Below are positions 8,600 to 16,757 of a stretch of 64,000 bases of DNA, in pieces. The DNA lies in the NCBI GenBank assembly GCA_023336205.1, contig JALQCR010000004.1, positions 124,001-188,000 of the forward strand, written 5' to 3'. The first letter of the stretch is position 1, and the number at the start of each line of letters is the position of its first letter. Made by a program: the position numbers and the translations under genes. Origin of the DNA: Pseudanabaena sp. Salubria-1. Lineage in GTDB: Bacteria > Cyanobacteriota > Cyanobacteriia > Pseudanabaenales > Pseudanabaenaceae. The notes beneath the pieces are model-generated. The model made no database searches. It had not been told where the DNA came from and saw nothing but the letters and a program-made list of their open reading frames with translations.

Positions 8600-9870
8600 T
8601 TAAAGATAAATTCGCCGATCGCTTTCTCCGCAATCTCGGTTGGTTGGGTCTGTCGCAGCTATTTATTCGTATATCCCGTCTCGTGGCAACGGTGGTCTTA
8701 GCGCGACTATTGACCAAAGAGGACTATGGACTGGCGGCGCTGGTGCTGACAACCAATGAATTTGTGAATGTGTTTACCCAAAATGGGATCTGGGCAAAAC
8801 TCGTCCAAGCGGATGCAGCCGACTTACCGAAGCTCTGCCAAACTTCCTACTGGCTAAATTGGATTGTCTGTGGATTGGTATTTTTAGGGCAATGTATTGC
8901 CGCTTTTCCAGTCAGTTGGTTTTACAACGATCCGCGCATTGTCCTCCCCATTTGCGTGATGGCTACGGTCTATCTCATCATTCCGATCGCTCTGGTGCAA
9001 GCCTCTCTATCCAATCGAGAGAATCGCCTTCATGTTTCAGCGATCGCTAATGGTATTCAAGTTTCTGCAGATAATATCCTCACGATTATTCTTGCCTTCT
9101 TTGGCTTTGGAATGTGGGCGATCGTGTTGCCAAAGGTTTTAGTGGCTCCCGTCTGGGTGATTGTCCATTATCGCAATAATCCTTGGCGACCAACTCGCGA
9201 ATTTACGCTCGACAGGTGGCAAGAGATTGTGCGGTTTGGGCGCAGTGTTCTCGGTGTAAAGATAATGCACACTTTAACCAATAACCTCGACTACGTGATC
9301 GCGGGTAGATTTTTAGGTGTGGAAGTTTTAGGTTTATATTATTTTGCATTCAATGCGGGGCTGGGTATCAGTATGAGTGCGATCAATGCTCTGGATACGG
9401 CGCTCTTCCCCCATCTCTGTGACGCTCGTAGTCAGCCGAAAGAATTCAAAGAAAGATATTTCCAAACGTTTAAGAGAGTTGCTTGGATTATCCTTCCTTT
9501 AGTAATTTTGCAGTCGGGACTCGCTCCATTTTATGTGCCAATTATCTTTGGGCAAAAATGGATACCTGCTATCCCTCTATTAATTCTAATTTGCCTATCA
9601 GCGATCCCACGTCCTTTTGCGAATGTGGCTTCTAATGGGCTTTGGGCGATCGATAAACCTGATTGGGATTTCGCTTGGAATATTCTATTCACAGGTGCTT
9701 TTGCGATCGCGCTACTAGTTGGAGTGAATTGGGGCGTATTAGGAGTAGCTGTAGCCGTTTTCTTGACCCATAGTATTGCTTCACCAGCCTATACGGTCTG
9801 GGTGTCTTCCTATATTTCTAAGGTGATGGATAAGGAGATGATTGAAATAGAAGCAAAAGAAACTATCTGA
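8557..9870 (+). CDS. Polysaccharide flippase (Wzx / MATE-like oligosaccharide flippase)
   Basis: A 437-residue polytopic membrane protein with about 12 predicted segments. It starts LRNLGWLGLSQLFIRISRLVATVVLARLL, the usual N-terminus of RfbX/Wzx proteins, and has LTNNLDYVIAGRFLGVEVLGLYYFAF in the middle. It moves undecaprenyl-linked repeat units across the inner membrane before Wzy polymerisation. It overlaps the preceding glycosyltransferase by 43 bp; an internal start further down cannot be excluded. It complements the Wzy, Wzz and OPX genes at 1-4.8 kb and completes a Wzx/Wzy-type pathway. Confidence 0.85.
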   Translation: MGGSVLAVQKIIKVIKDKFADRFLRNLGWLGLSQLFIRISRLVATVVLARLLTKEDYGLAALVLTTNEFVNVFTQNGIWAKLVQADAADLPKLCQTSYWLNWIVCGLVFLGQCIAAFPVSWFYNDPRIVLPICVMATVYLIIPIALVQASLSNRENRLHVSAIANGIQVSADNILTIILAFFGFGMWAIVLPKVLVAPVWVIVHYRNNPWRPTREFTLDRWQEIVRFGRSVLGVKIMHTLTNNLDYVIAGRFLGVEVLGLYYFAFNAGLGISMSAINALDTALFPHLCDARSQPKEFKERYFQTFKRVAWIILPLVILQSGLAPFYVPIIFGQKWIPAIPLLILICLSAIPRPFANVASNGLWAIDKPDWDFAWNILFTGAFAIALLVGVNWGVLGVAVAVFLTHSIASPAYTVWVSSYISKVMDKEMIEIEAKETI

Positions 9871-9950
9871 AGAGCGAACATTTACTGGATCGAGTAATTA
9901 GGATAAAATCTAATCAACTAATAATACTTATTCACCACTGAGCAAATTCC

Positions 9951-11873
9951 ATGCACATTTCACGCTTTAAAATAGTCAACTTCAAGTTGTTCCGAAATAT
10001 TGAAATAAATTTTAATCAAACTATCAGTATTCTTACAGGAGTTAATAATGCTGGAAAAACTACGGTTTTACAAGCATTATCACTATGGCATGAGTGTTTT
10101 ATTACATTAATCAGGAAAGCGGGAACCACACGGGCAAATTACAAAAAAAATGATTATATTTTAGGAAATACCCAAGAAAAATATTTTTCATTCAATCAAA
10201 TAAATAGTGTATTGAGTCCTAACTTTGAAGATATCTTTTGTCAAAGAGATGTAAAAAATAAAATTCAGTTAAGTGCAACAATTTTTAATAAAAAAAAAGA
10301 AATAGAAATATGTTTTCAAATTGGTAGCTCAGGACAAAATTATGTTATTGAGTTAATTGATTTTCGAGATTTTGATTTTAACAAATTCAATGATTTTTTC
10401 TTGAATTTACCATCGCCATTTGGATTTTTTTATACATCACCATCAGCCGTAATTAAACAAACTGAAAAATTTATTACCTTTCCTCAAGTAACCGAATCTA
10501 TCATTAATAGAGACTCTGCTAACGTTATTCGGAATAGATTGTATTTACTCTATCGTTCAACAAACTCTTCTTTATTTACAGAGTTTTTAGAAAATTTATC
10601 ATTTGTTCTTTACAACAACCAGAAAAAAATAAACATTTCGACTACCAGCGATTTGCAAAAAAATTCTACAGTTGTGTTGAACTTTAGAGATAACCTATTA
10701 GATACTGAGAAAGATATAGCTTTATTAGGAAGTGGAACTATTCAGATCATTGAGATTCTTTTAAATCTTCATAATTCAGAACCAAAAGATCTAAACTTAA
10801 TTCTTTTAGATGAGCCTGATAGCCATATTCATCGTGAAATCCAAGGTCGCTTATTACAAGTATTAACTAAATTCTCTTCAGGTAATCAAATTTTCTTGAC
10901 AACCCATAATGAAGCATTAATCCGTAGCGCCGATCCGTCGCAACTATTTCATTTGGATGGTAATACTACTGGCAAATATGAGAGTCTCAATATCAGCCTC
11001 AAAGATGTATCTCCACATTTTTCTGGTATCTATCCATCCCAAGTTAACCCGATTATCAGCGCATTAGGCGGTATCGTTAATGGCTTAGATTTTTTGAATG
11101 CAATTGAATCTGATACCTTAATTCTTGTTGAAGGTGCAGACGATGCCAAAGCGATTGATATATTACTGAAACAAAGAATTGGAGCTCGCAAAAAGTATGT
11201 TTATTGGGTATTAGGTGGAGTCAGTGAAGTATTTGAAAGGATCTCGCATTATAAAACTGTTTTCTCAGCTATAAAAAACAATCGAACTCTCTGGCAAAAG
11301 GCAGTATTGATAATCGATAGAGATTTTTTAAATGATACTCATCAGTCTGAACTTGCCGAACAATTTAAAAACCGCATGGACTTAAAAGCAAATGTTTGGT
11401 CAGCTTATACCTTTGAATCAATATTATTTACTGACATGCAAAAACTATCTCAGCTTTTGCTTAAATGGTTGGCTAAGAAACACATTAATACTGATGTAAC
11501 AACTATAGAAAATAATTTACAAGCTTGTTACCTAGGCTTAAAGCAGAAATTAGAAGGGCGTTATGATGACAAAAAATATGAAACAACTGCTCAGAATTAT
11601 AGGAATTTTAGAATTAAAGCATCAAATTTGTTTGGCGACAAATATTTCACCAGCAATGATATTCAATTATCGACGATTGTCCATAATCACATTGATAACT
11701 GCTTAGCATCTGGAAACTACTATAAGCTAATGACTAAAAATGATGTTGAGCAAGTTATTTCTTGTGCATTACAGTCCTATGGTTCCAATTTGAATCCTAG
11801 TTTTATAGAATTAATTGAATTGGTGGATAAATCAACTTGGATTGAAGAGTGGAATTTTCTAAATTTGATATAA
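9951..11873 (+). CDS. OLD-family-like AAA ATPase with TOPRIM domain (putative nuclease)
   Basis: A 640-residue protein. The N-terminal ATPase has Walker A GVNNAGKTT (near residue 30), an ABC-like signature region (LLGSGTIQIIEILL) and Walker B LILLDEPDSHIH (near 285). The C-terminal half opens with a TOPRIM-like motif, LILVEGADDAKA (near 395), the acidic metal-binding site of OLD/GajA-type nucleases. IIDRDF later on is a plausible second TOPRIM acidic motif. OLD proteins act as DNA nucleases, several in phage defence; that role is inferred here. The gene is markedly more A+T-rich than its neighbours and interrupts the sugar genes, suggesting transfer. No adjacent UvrD-like helicase (GajB) is seen, so it looks like a stand-alone OLD. 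Confidence 0.75.
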   Translation: MHISRFKIVNFKLFRNIEINFNQTISILTGVNNAGKTTVLQALSLWHECFITLIRKAGTTRANYKKNDYILGNTQEKYFSFNQINSVLSPNFEDIFCQRDVKNKIQLSATIFNKKKEIEICFQIGSSGQNYVIELIDFRDFDFNKFNDFFLNLPSPFGFFYTSPSAVIKQTEKFITFPQVTESIINRDSANVIRNRLYLLYRSTNSSLFTEFLENLSFVLYNNQKKINISTTSDLQKNSTVVLNFRDNLLDTEKDIALLGSGTIQIIEILLNLHNSEPKDLNLILLDEPDSHIHREIQGRLLQVLTKFSSGNQIFLTTHNEALIRSADPSQLFHLDGNTTGKYESLNISLKDVSPHFSGIYPSQVNPIISALGGIVNGLDFLNAIESDTLILVEGADDAKAIDILLKQRIGARKKYVYWVLGGVSEVFERISHYKTVFSAIKNNRTLWQKAVLIIDRDFLNDTHQSELAEQFKNRMDLKANVWSAYTFESILFTDMQKLSQLLLKWLAKKHINTDVTTIENNLQACYLGLKQKLEGRYDDKKYETTAQNYRNFRIKASNLFGDKYFTSNDIQLSTIVHNHIDNCLASGNYYKLMTKNDVEQVISCALQSYGSNLNPSFIELIELVDKSTWIEEWNFLNLI

Positions 11874-11903
11874 AGATTTGCCCAAAATCAGGAGTTTTTT
11901 TTT

Positions 11904-11972
11904 ATACGCATCACTAATTGTTTTTGCATGTGCTGCCCAAGAATATTTTGCAGCCTGTGCTAAGCGATCGCC
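11904..11972 (-). pseudogene. Remnant of a glycosyltransferase 3' end
   Basis: These 69 bases match 14403-14471 with only a few differences. The matching sequence is the last about 23 codons of the GT4 gene at 14382-15521, same strand. Nothing else of a glycosyltransferase is visible here. The two copies are direct repeats that flank the small-gene island at 12.0-14.4 kb. Confidence 0.7.
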
Positions 11973-12100
11973 GATTGTTTAGTACCAATGAGATCATTAG
12001 GGTTCGTTTGGTTTTGATGAGAGGCGATCGCGCTGTAGATTCAGAGATCGGCGGTATAAAATATAACTACGATAAGAGGATGATCATCATGGCGATCGCA
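11964..12100. repeat. Intergenic repeat segments shared within the small-gene island
   Basis: Two segments here recur downstream. Positions 11964-12040 resemble 13333-13408, both starting with GCGATCGC and sharing TTAGTACCAA and TTTGATGAGAGGC. Positions 12043-12100 match 12779-12836 with four differences over 58 bases, sharing ATAAGAGGATGATCATCATG. They lie upstream of the DUF433 gene, the coiled-coil gene pair and the MazEF-like pair, as if promoter-proximal pieces had been copied with each module. Confidence 0.65.
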
Positions 12101-12132
12101 TTAGATGTGTAGAATAACTAAAAACTAAAGTT

Positions 12133-12381
12133 ATGAAACAAAGAGAACTGTTAAACCGAATCTCAATTAACCCTAATATCTGTTTTGGTAAACCCTGTAT
12201 TCGTGGACATCGCATTTGGGTATCTCTAATTCTTGACTTTCTCGCCAGTGGCACTAGCATTCCTGAACTACTAGAAGAATATCCCCAACTACAACCAGAA
12301 GACATTTATGCTTGCATTGCCTATGGAGCTGCCATGTCAAGCGATCGCTATATTGATATTCCCATCGAGCAATCTGCATGA
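12133..12381 (+). CDS. DUF433 antitoxin-like protein
   Basis: An 82-residue protein with the DUF433 pattern (ISINPNICFGKPCIRGHRIWV, then ELLEEYPQLQPEDIYACIAYGA), a small winged-helix-like fold found in Mut7-C/PIN toxin-antitoxin pairs. It overlaps the next gene by 4 nt (ATGA). By family it should bind and neutralise the downstream PIN-like protein and repress the operon; this is inference from the family and the coupling. Confidence 0.82.
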   Translation: MKQRELLNRISINPNICFGKPCIRGHRIWVSLILDFLASGTSIPELLEEYPQLQPEDIYACIAYGAAMSSDRYIDIPIEQSA

Positions 12382-12752
12382 AATTTAAACTAGACGAAAA
12401 CATTGGTCAAAGAGGCATCAATCAATTAAAACAAGAAGGTTTCGATGTTTCTACAGTACTTGAACAAGGACTAACAGCAGCATCCGATCCAACTGTCATC
12501 AAAGTATGTCAGGCAGAGGATCGTTGCCTTGTTACACTAGATCTAGACTTTAGTAATCCTCTACAATATATTCCATCTGAATACAAAGGAATTGCTGTTT
12601 TAAGACTTCCCAATAGATCAACAATAGATGATTTGACCGATGCTATTCAAACTCTAATTGGAGGATTACAGCGCGAGAATATTACAGGAAATCTCTGGAT
12701 AATTCAGCGTGGGCGTATCCGTATTTATCAGCAAAACGATCAGGAAAAATAA
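12378..12752 (+). CDS. DUF5615 / Mut7-C PIN-like toxin
   Basis: A 124-residue protein beginning MKFKLDENIGQRG, with DLDFSNP near residue 56 and spaced acidic residues, as in the PIN-like DUF5615 family (putative RNases). It is translationally coupled to the DUF433 gene upstream, the usual arrangement of this toxin-antitoxin type. The active-site acidic residues appear to be D6, E7 and D55/D57, but I cannot confirm activity. Confidence 0.8.
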   Translation: MKFKLDENIGQRGINQLKQEGFDVSTVLEQGLTAASDPTVIKVCQAEDRCLVTLDLDFSNPLQYIPSEYKGIAVLRLPNRSTIDDLTDAIQTLIGGLQRENITGNLWIIQRGRIRIYQQNDQEK

Positions 12753-12778
12753 CATGAACGCGATCACCCTCTAAAGTC

Positions 12779-12836
12779 AGTGATCGGCAATATAAAATAT
12801 AACTATGATAAGAGGATGATCATCATGGCGATCGCA
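12779..12836. repeat. Second copy of the 58-base intergenic repeat
   Basis: Matches 12043-12100 with four mismatches. It includes a TATAAAATATAACTA stretch and the palindrome GATGATCATC followed by a HIP1 site. It lies 45 bp upstream of the coiled-coil gene pair, so it may carry a promoter or operator. Confidence 0.6.
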
Positions 12837-12880
12837 CTACAAACAGATTTGAGAAACTTTTAAATTACATACCAGAAGTA

Positions 12881-13075
12881 ATGACCGACAACAAAAAGTA
12901 CCGCATTCAATTAGAAGGACAATATAAAGCACTTGAAGAACATTTACAAAAACTAGAAAAAGAAAGAGAAAAGCCAATTGAAAATCAAGATTTAGGATTA
13001 ATCGCTCACTGGGAGAAAACCGTAGCAAACTGTCATAACCAAATCGCAAAATTAGAAAGGAGACTCAAAAAATGA
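12881..13075 (+). CDS. Small coiled-coil hypothetical protein
   Basis: A 64-residue, strongly charged helical protein (YKALEEHLQKLEKEREK ... NCHNQIAKLERRLKK) with heptad-like leucine spacing. I do not recognise the family. It overlaps the next gene by 4 nt (ATGA), is preceded by a repeat shared with the neighbouring toxin-antitoxin module, and sits between two such modules. It could therefore be one half of an unrecognised two-gene unit. Confidence 0.6.
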   Translation: MTDNKKYRIQLEGQYKALEEHLQKLEKEREKPIENQDLGLIAHWEKTVANCHNQIAKLERRLKK

Positions 13076-13317
13076 ATACAACTTATAAACAACCAATCGA
13101 TCGCCTCAAGCGTCACATGGCAGAATACCAACCTCAACTAAAACGCGCCATTGCAGCGATCAACATTCTCGAAACAGCTAATCCAGACTCCGATGAGTTC
13201 TGTAATGCTCTAGCAGAACTTCACGTTTGCACCACAATCTTAGAGCCATACTCAGAGGGAATGTTAGAAGCGATCGAACAGTTTACCGAAGATGACTCTA
13301 TCTCGGCTGATTCATAA
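13072..13317 (+). CDS. Small acidic hypothetical protein coupled to the coiled-coil gene
   Basis: An 81-residue mostly helical protein (PIDRLKRHMAEYQPQLKRAIAAINILE) with an acidic C-terminus. No family is recognised. Coupling to the upstream gene by an ATGA overlap indicates co-translation. The context (DUF433/DUF5615 pair upstream, MazF-like pair downstream) suggests a toxin-antitoxin or addiction-like function, but nothing in the sequence itself proves it. Confidence 0.55.
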   Translation: MNTTYKQPIDRLKRHMAEYQPQLKRAIAAINILETANPDSDEFCNALAELHVCTTILEPYSEGMLEAIEQFTEDDSISADS

Positions 13318-13332
13318 ATTCTGCAAGCAATA

Positions 13333-13408
13333 GCGATCGCTGATTGCTTAGTACCAAAGCGATCATTGGGTTTTGTTTGGGTTTGATGAGAGGCTATCGC
13401 GGTTAGAT
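13333..13408. repeat. Diverged copy of the 11964-12040 repeat
   Basis: Shares GATTG-TTAGTACCAA, GATCATT-GG and TTTGATGAGAGGC blocks with 11964-12040. It lies upstream of the MazEF-like pair. Confidence 0.55.
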
Positions 13409-13530
13409 ACTGAAGATTTAGGCGATCGCTGTACAATATTAGCAATATCCTAGTTCTAACGGAAACATTTATCAATCTTTTTACCAGCGATCGGGCAATC
13501 AGTATAAATTAAAAATCTGGAGAATAAAAA

Positions 13531-13797
13531 ATGATCGAACTAACTCTTGAGCAAAGGCAAGATGTCATCAAACAGGTCGAAACTCCTCCTCGTGCCATTG
13601 ATCCAGATACAGCCATAACCTATGTACTTATTCGCGAAGAAGTATATGCAAAAATAAAAGCACTGTTAATTGAAGAACAAAACAATCAATTCTTGCAAGA
13701 TATGTATCTTCCTGTCATGGAAACCTTCGGGAAAGAAGGCTGGGACGATCCAGCGATGGATATATACAACGATCTCGATCCCCGCAGACAATCATGA
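13531..13797 (+). CDS. Antitoxin-like partner of MazF
   Basis: An 88-residue acidic protein (LTLEQRQDVIKQVETPPRAIDP ... GWDDPAMDIYNDL). It overlaps the MazF-like gene by 4 nt (ATGA). Small proteins of this kind precede many cyanobacterial MazF/PemK toxins. There is no clear AbrB or RHH motif in the N-terminus, so the DNA-binding role is uncertain, but the coupling makes an antitoxin role likely. Confidence 0.7.
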   Translation: MIELTLEQRQDVIKQVETPPRAIDPDTAITYVLIREEVYAKIKALLIEEQNNQFLQDMYLPVMETFGKEGWDDPAMDIYNDLDPRRQS

Positions 13798-14150
13798 ATA
13801 TTCAGCGCGGAGATATTGTGCTAGTTGATTATCCTTACACTTCGAGTAGTGAAACTAAAGTTCGTCCAGTCCTTGTAATCCAGAACGATCGCGACAATCA
13901 ACGTCTCAAAAACACAATCGTAGTCCAAATCACAAGCCAAACCCAACGCTCTTTAGAACCAACGCAATTATTAATCAAGATGACAACCCATGAAGGACAA
14001 CAATCTGGATTGAGGCAAGATTCTGTTATTAACTGCGTCAATCTACTTACACTCAGTAAAGATAAAATACTTAGAAAATTGGGGCAGCTACCGAATTCCT
14101 CACTCCAAAAAGTCAACGACAGTTTAAAGGCAGCACTGGAGTTAACCTAG
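13794..14150 (+). CDS. MazF/PemK-family endoribonuclease toxin
   Basis: A 118-residue protein with the family start MNIQRGDIVLVDYPYTSSSE, then VRPVLVIQNDRDN and the conserved S/T-rich core LRQDSVINCVNLLTLSKDKI. The residues R/G/D near the N-terminus and the (Q)DS(V)I stretch match the MazF active-site surface. Members cleave mRNA at short motifs. It is coupled to the upstream gene and probably forms a functional toxin-antitoxin pair. Confidence 0.88.
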   Translation: MNIQRGDIVLVDYPYTSSSETKVRPVLVIQNDRDNQRLKNTIVVQITSQTQRSLEPTQLLIKMTTHEGQQSGLRQDSVINCVNLLTLSKDKILRKLGQLPNSSLQKVNDSLKAALELT

Positions 14151-14163
14151 AGATACTTTTTCG

Positions 14164-14355
14164 GTGCGATTCAAAAAACTTCTGCATTCAGTGCAAACTG
14201 ACGAGCTAAATTTAGAAGATATTACTCAAGAAGTTGAAGCTGTAAGACAGGCAAATCATCAAAAACCTCAAAACCTACCTCCACAAGAAACTTCACAGGA
14301 ACTCGAACCTGCGGTAGAAAGTTTTCGGCGTGGTTGGGATGACTTAATGATTTAA
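14164..14355 (+). CDS. Small hypothetical protein downstream of MazF
   Basis: A 63-residue acidic protein starting at GTG, 13 bp after the MazF stop. It contains EVEAVRQANHQKPQNLPPQ and ends FRRGWDDLMI, recalling the GWDDPAMD end of the MazF partner. It might be a remnant or paralogue of an antitoxin C-terminus. No family is recognised. Confidence 0.45.
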   Translation: MRFKKLLHSVQTDELNLEDITQEVEAVRQANHQKPQNLPPQETSQELEPAVESFRRGWDDLMI

Positions 14356-14381
14356 TTAGTCGCATCTCAATTAGATAGAAC

Positions 14382-15521
14382 TTATAACTTTAAGAGTTGC
14401 TCATACGCATCACTAATTGTTTTCGCGTGTGCTGCCCAAGAATATTTAGCAGCCTGAGCTAAGCGATCGCCTTTTGAGGGTTGAGCATTTGGCGCTTGAA
14501 GGTGATTTTCAAGAACCGTTACCCAATCGTCAATGCGGGTTAGCGGACAAAAAGTTACAGCATTACCACCCACTTCACGTAAAACAGGAATATCACTTGC
14601 AACTACAGGCGAGCCACAAGCCAGAGACTCAATCACGGGCAAACCAAACCCCTCCGACTCGCTAGTTACAAGGGTAATTGTCGCTTGACGATAGAGTTCT
14701 GCTAGTTCGCTACGTTCTAGCCCTTGCAACCGAATAATACTATTTCCGATTCCTAAGCTTTGGATCAACTTCTGCATTTGAGGAGTCCATTCTGCTCCTA
14801 CACGCACCAATTTAAGCTCAGGAAACCGCTCATGGATACCTGCAAAAGCTTGCAATAAAATATCAAGACGCTTACGCACTTGATTGCTACTGACATTCAG
14901 TAAAAATGATTGCTGACCAATCGATTCTAATAATTTTGAAGGCTTCTGAGAAGCGATCGCCGTAAATTCTGACGCAATGCCAAGGGGAGCTTGAATTAGC
15001 TTATTAGGATCGAGAAGCTGATAATGTTCGATTTCTTGACGGACTTCATTCGTAGTATAAAAAACAAACTTCGCCTTTTGCATTCCCCTGAGAACATGCT
15101 TTTGTCCAGCGTTGTAATGCCATCCTCGACGATATTTTTTGGGTTCTAAGAGCGATCGAAAAGCATCAAGATCGTGACAAAAAACTCCAGTCCGTTCCGC
15201 AGGAAGATCGTGAACTAAATTGGCATAACTATGATCGCAAATATGGAAATATTGAAAGCGATCGCGTACCTTTTTGATCGCTTGAGGATAGACCCATAGG
15301 TTATTTAACATTGTTTCTAAGGTGCGGATTGGAAATTTTCTACCCAACCAAGGTATTCTAGTTAATATTTGGTAATATTCCTGTGGAACAATTGCTTCTG
15401 GCTTAAAAGGAAGATGAAGATCTTGCTGAAGTTGGTTTAGTAGCATCTCAGAGCAGAAATCCATACTAAATGACTTTGTTTGGGGAAAATTAAAGACTAA
15501 TCCAAGGTAGGGTAAGTTCAT
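14382..15521 (-). CDS. Glycosyltransferase family 4
   Basis: A 379-residue GT-B enzyme. The C-terminal half has LLNVSSNQVRKRLDILLQAF, then VTSESEGFGLPVIESLACGSP, with the glutamates of the donor site (E-X7-E). The N-terminal half contains HDLPAERTGVFCHDLDAFRS. It is on the opposite strand to the other sugar genes nearby. Its last 23 codons are duplicated at 11904-11972. It probably contributes one transfer step in surface polysaccharide assembly; the substrate is unknown. Confidence 0.85.
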   Translation of the reverse strand: MNLPYLGLVFNFPQTKSFSMDFCSEMLLNQLQQDLHLPFKPEAIVPQEYYQILTRIPWLGRKFPIRTLETMLNNLWVYPQAIKKVRDRFQYFHICDHSYANLVHDLPAERTGVFCHDLDAFRSLLEPKKYRRGWHYNAGQKHVLRGMQKAKFVFYTTNEVRQEIEHYQLLDPNKLIQAPLGIASEFTAIASQKPSKLLESIGQQSFLLNVSSNQVRKRLDILLQAFAGIHERFPELKLVRVGAEWTPQMQKLIQSLGIGNSIIRLQGLERSELAELYRQATITLVTSESEGFGLPVIESLACGSPVVASDIPVLREVGGNAVTFCPLTRIDDWVTVLENHLQAPNAQPSKGDRLAQAAKYSWAAHAKTISDAYEQLLKL

Positions 15522-15653
15522 ATTATTAATGATGTTAAAAAATTCTATTCTTAAAAATGATTCTATAGATATTATGTGGATTAAGGATATATAAATGTTT
15601 CATTTCTTCAAAGTCCCCGTTACTATTAGAACAGATTTAACTGAGGTTAAGTA

Positions 15654-16598
15654 ATGAGCGATCGCGATCCTACTGTATCTGTGATTATGCCAGCCTACAA
15701 TGCGGCAAGATTTATCGATCAAACAATTGAGTCGGTTCTGCAACAAACATTTACAGATTTTGAGCTATTGATTGTTGACGATGGCTCGACGGATCGCACA
15801 TTAGAAATTGCAAATGAATATGCTCTTCGCGATCGCCGTATCCAAGTTATATCGCAAGCAAATCAAGGCGTATCTGCTACCCGCAATCATGGAGTGCGAT
15901 TGGCAAAGGGGAATTTGCTAGCTTTTCTTGATGCCGATGATATTTGGCTGCCCGACAAGTTAGCCGCACATGTCGAGCATTTCGCGACTAATCCTAACTT
16001 AGTAGTCAGCTTTGCTCGTGTGGAATTCATCAGTTTAGAAGGTAGCCCAGTAGGACAAATTTCTACATCTCGGCTGATCAATCTTAAACCTGAAGATTTT
16101 CTATACGAAAATCCAACTACTACGATGTCTAATCTGATCGCAAGAGCTGAGGTGTTCTCTCTAGTGGGAGGTTTCGCTGAAGACATGAGTTATTCTGAGG
16201 ATCTGGAATGGTTATTTCGCGTAATGTGTCACAACCGAAAAGAGAGTTCGCCTTGGCAAATCGAAGGACTTGATCGGATATTGATTTACTATCGAGCAAG
16301 TCCCTCTGGACTCTCCGCTTCGCTATATCGGATGGAAGCAGGATGGGATTTACTAATTGATAGAGCAAGAGCATACGCGCCCGAAATCGTAAAAAAACAT
16401 TATTCTCTTGCTAGAGCAATCCATTTACGCTACTTAGCACGTCGCGCTTTCCGCCTAAATTTGCCCCCTAAAGTCGGTTTGGATTTTATAAATCGAGCGA
16501 TCGCATCAGATTGGCGAATTTTCTTTCGTGAACCTCACCGCACTTTACTAACGTTATTGGCAACCTACTGGCGATTTTTACTCAGTTTTTTCAAATAG
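15654..16598 (+). CDS. Glycosyltransferase family 2
   Basis: A 314-residue GT-A enzyme: VSVIMPAYNAARFIDQTI at the N-terminus, VDDGSTDRT near residue 42, and the DXD-type metal/sugar site in FLDADDIWLP near residue 90. The C-terminal region (about 230-314) is helical, with Arg-rich segments and no obvious membrane span. It transfers a sugar from a nucleotide donor. A paralogue follows at 16758, so both were probably recruited for the same polysaccharide. Confidence 0.88.
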   Translation: MSDRDPTVSVIMPAYNAARFIDQTIESVLQQTFTDFELLIVDDGSTDRTLEIANEYALRDRRIQVISQANQGVSATRNHGVRLAKGNLLAFLDADDIWLPDKLAAHVEHFATNPNLVVSFARVEFISLEGSPVGQISTSRLINLKPEDFLYENPTTTMSNLIARAEVFSLVGGFAEDMSYSEDLEWLFRVMCHNRKESSPWQIEGLDRILIYYRASPSGLSASLYRMEAGWDLLIDRARAYAPEIVKKHYSLARAIHLRYLARRAFRLNLPPKVGLDFINRAIASDWRIFFREPHRTLLTLLATYWRFLLSFFK

Positions 16599-16757
16599 AA
16601 GGTAGGACTTAATCAGTGAGTAGATTTGGTTTGGGGAGGGCAAAACTCTAACTAAATTTACTCAATCCCTAGTAAATTCGTTGAAATTGCGTAAGTCCTG
16701 CGAAGAGTTAAATTAAATTGTTTGATAAGTTGTTTGGTAAATTATTTGGAGTTTATT

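Noticed and set aside
9871..9950. Promoter for the OLD-like gene
   Set aside because: A+T-rich sequence with several TA-rich hexamers but no -35/-10 pair that stands out.
11918..12112. 64-codon plus-strand frame
   Set aside because: It crosses the antisense of the glycosyltransferase remnant and the intergenic repeats; no protein-like composition.
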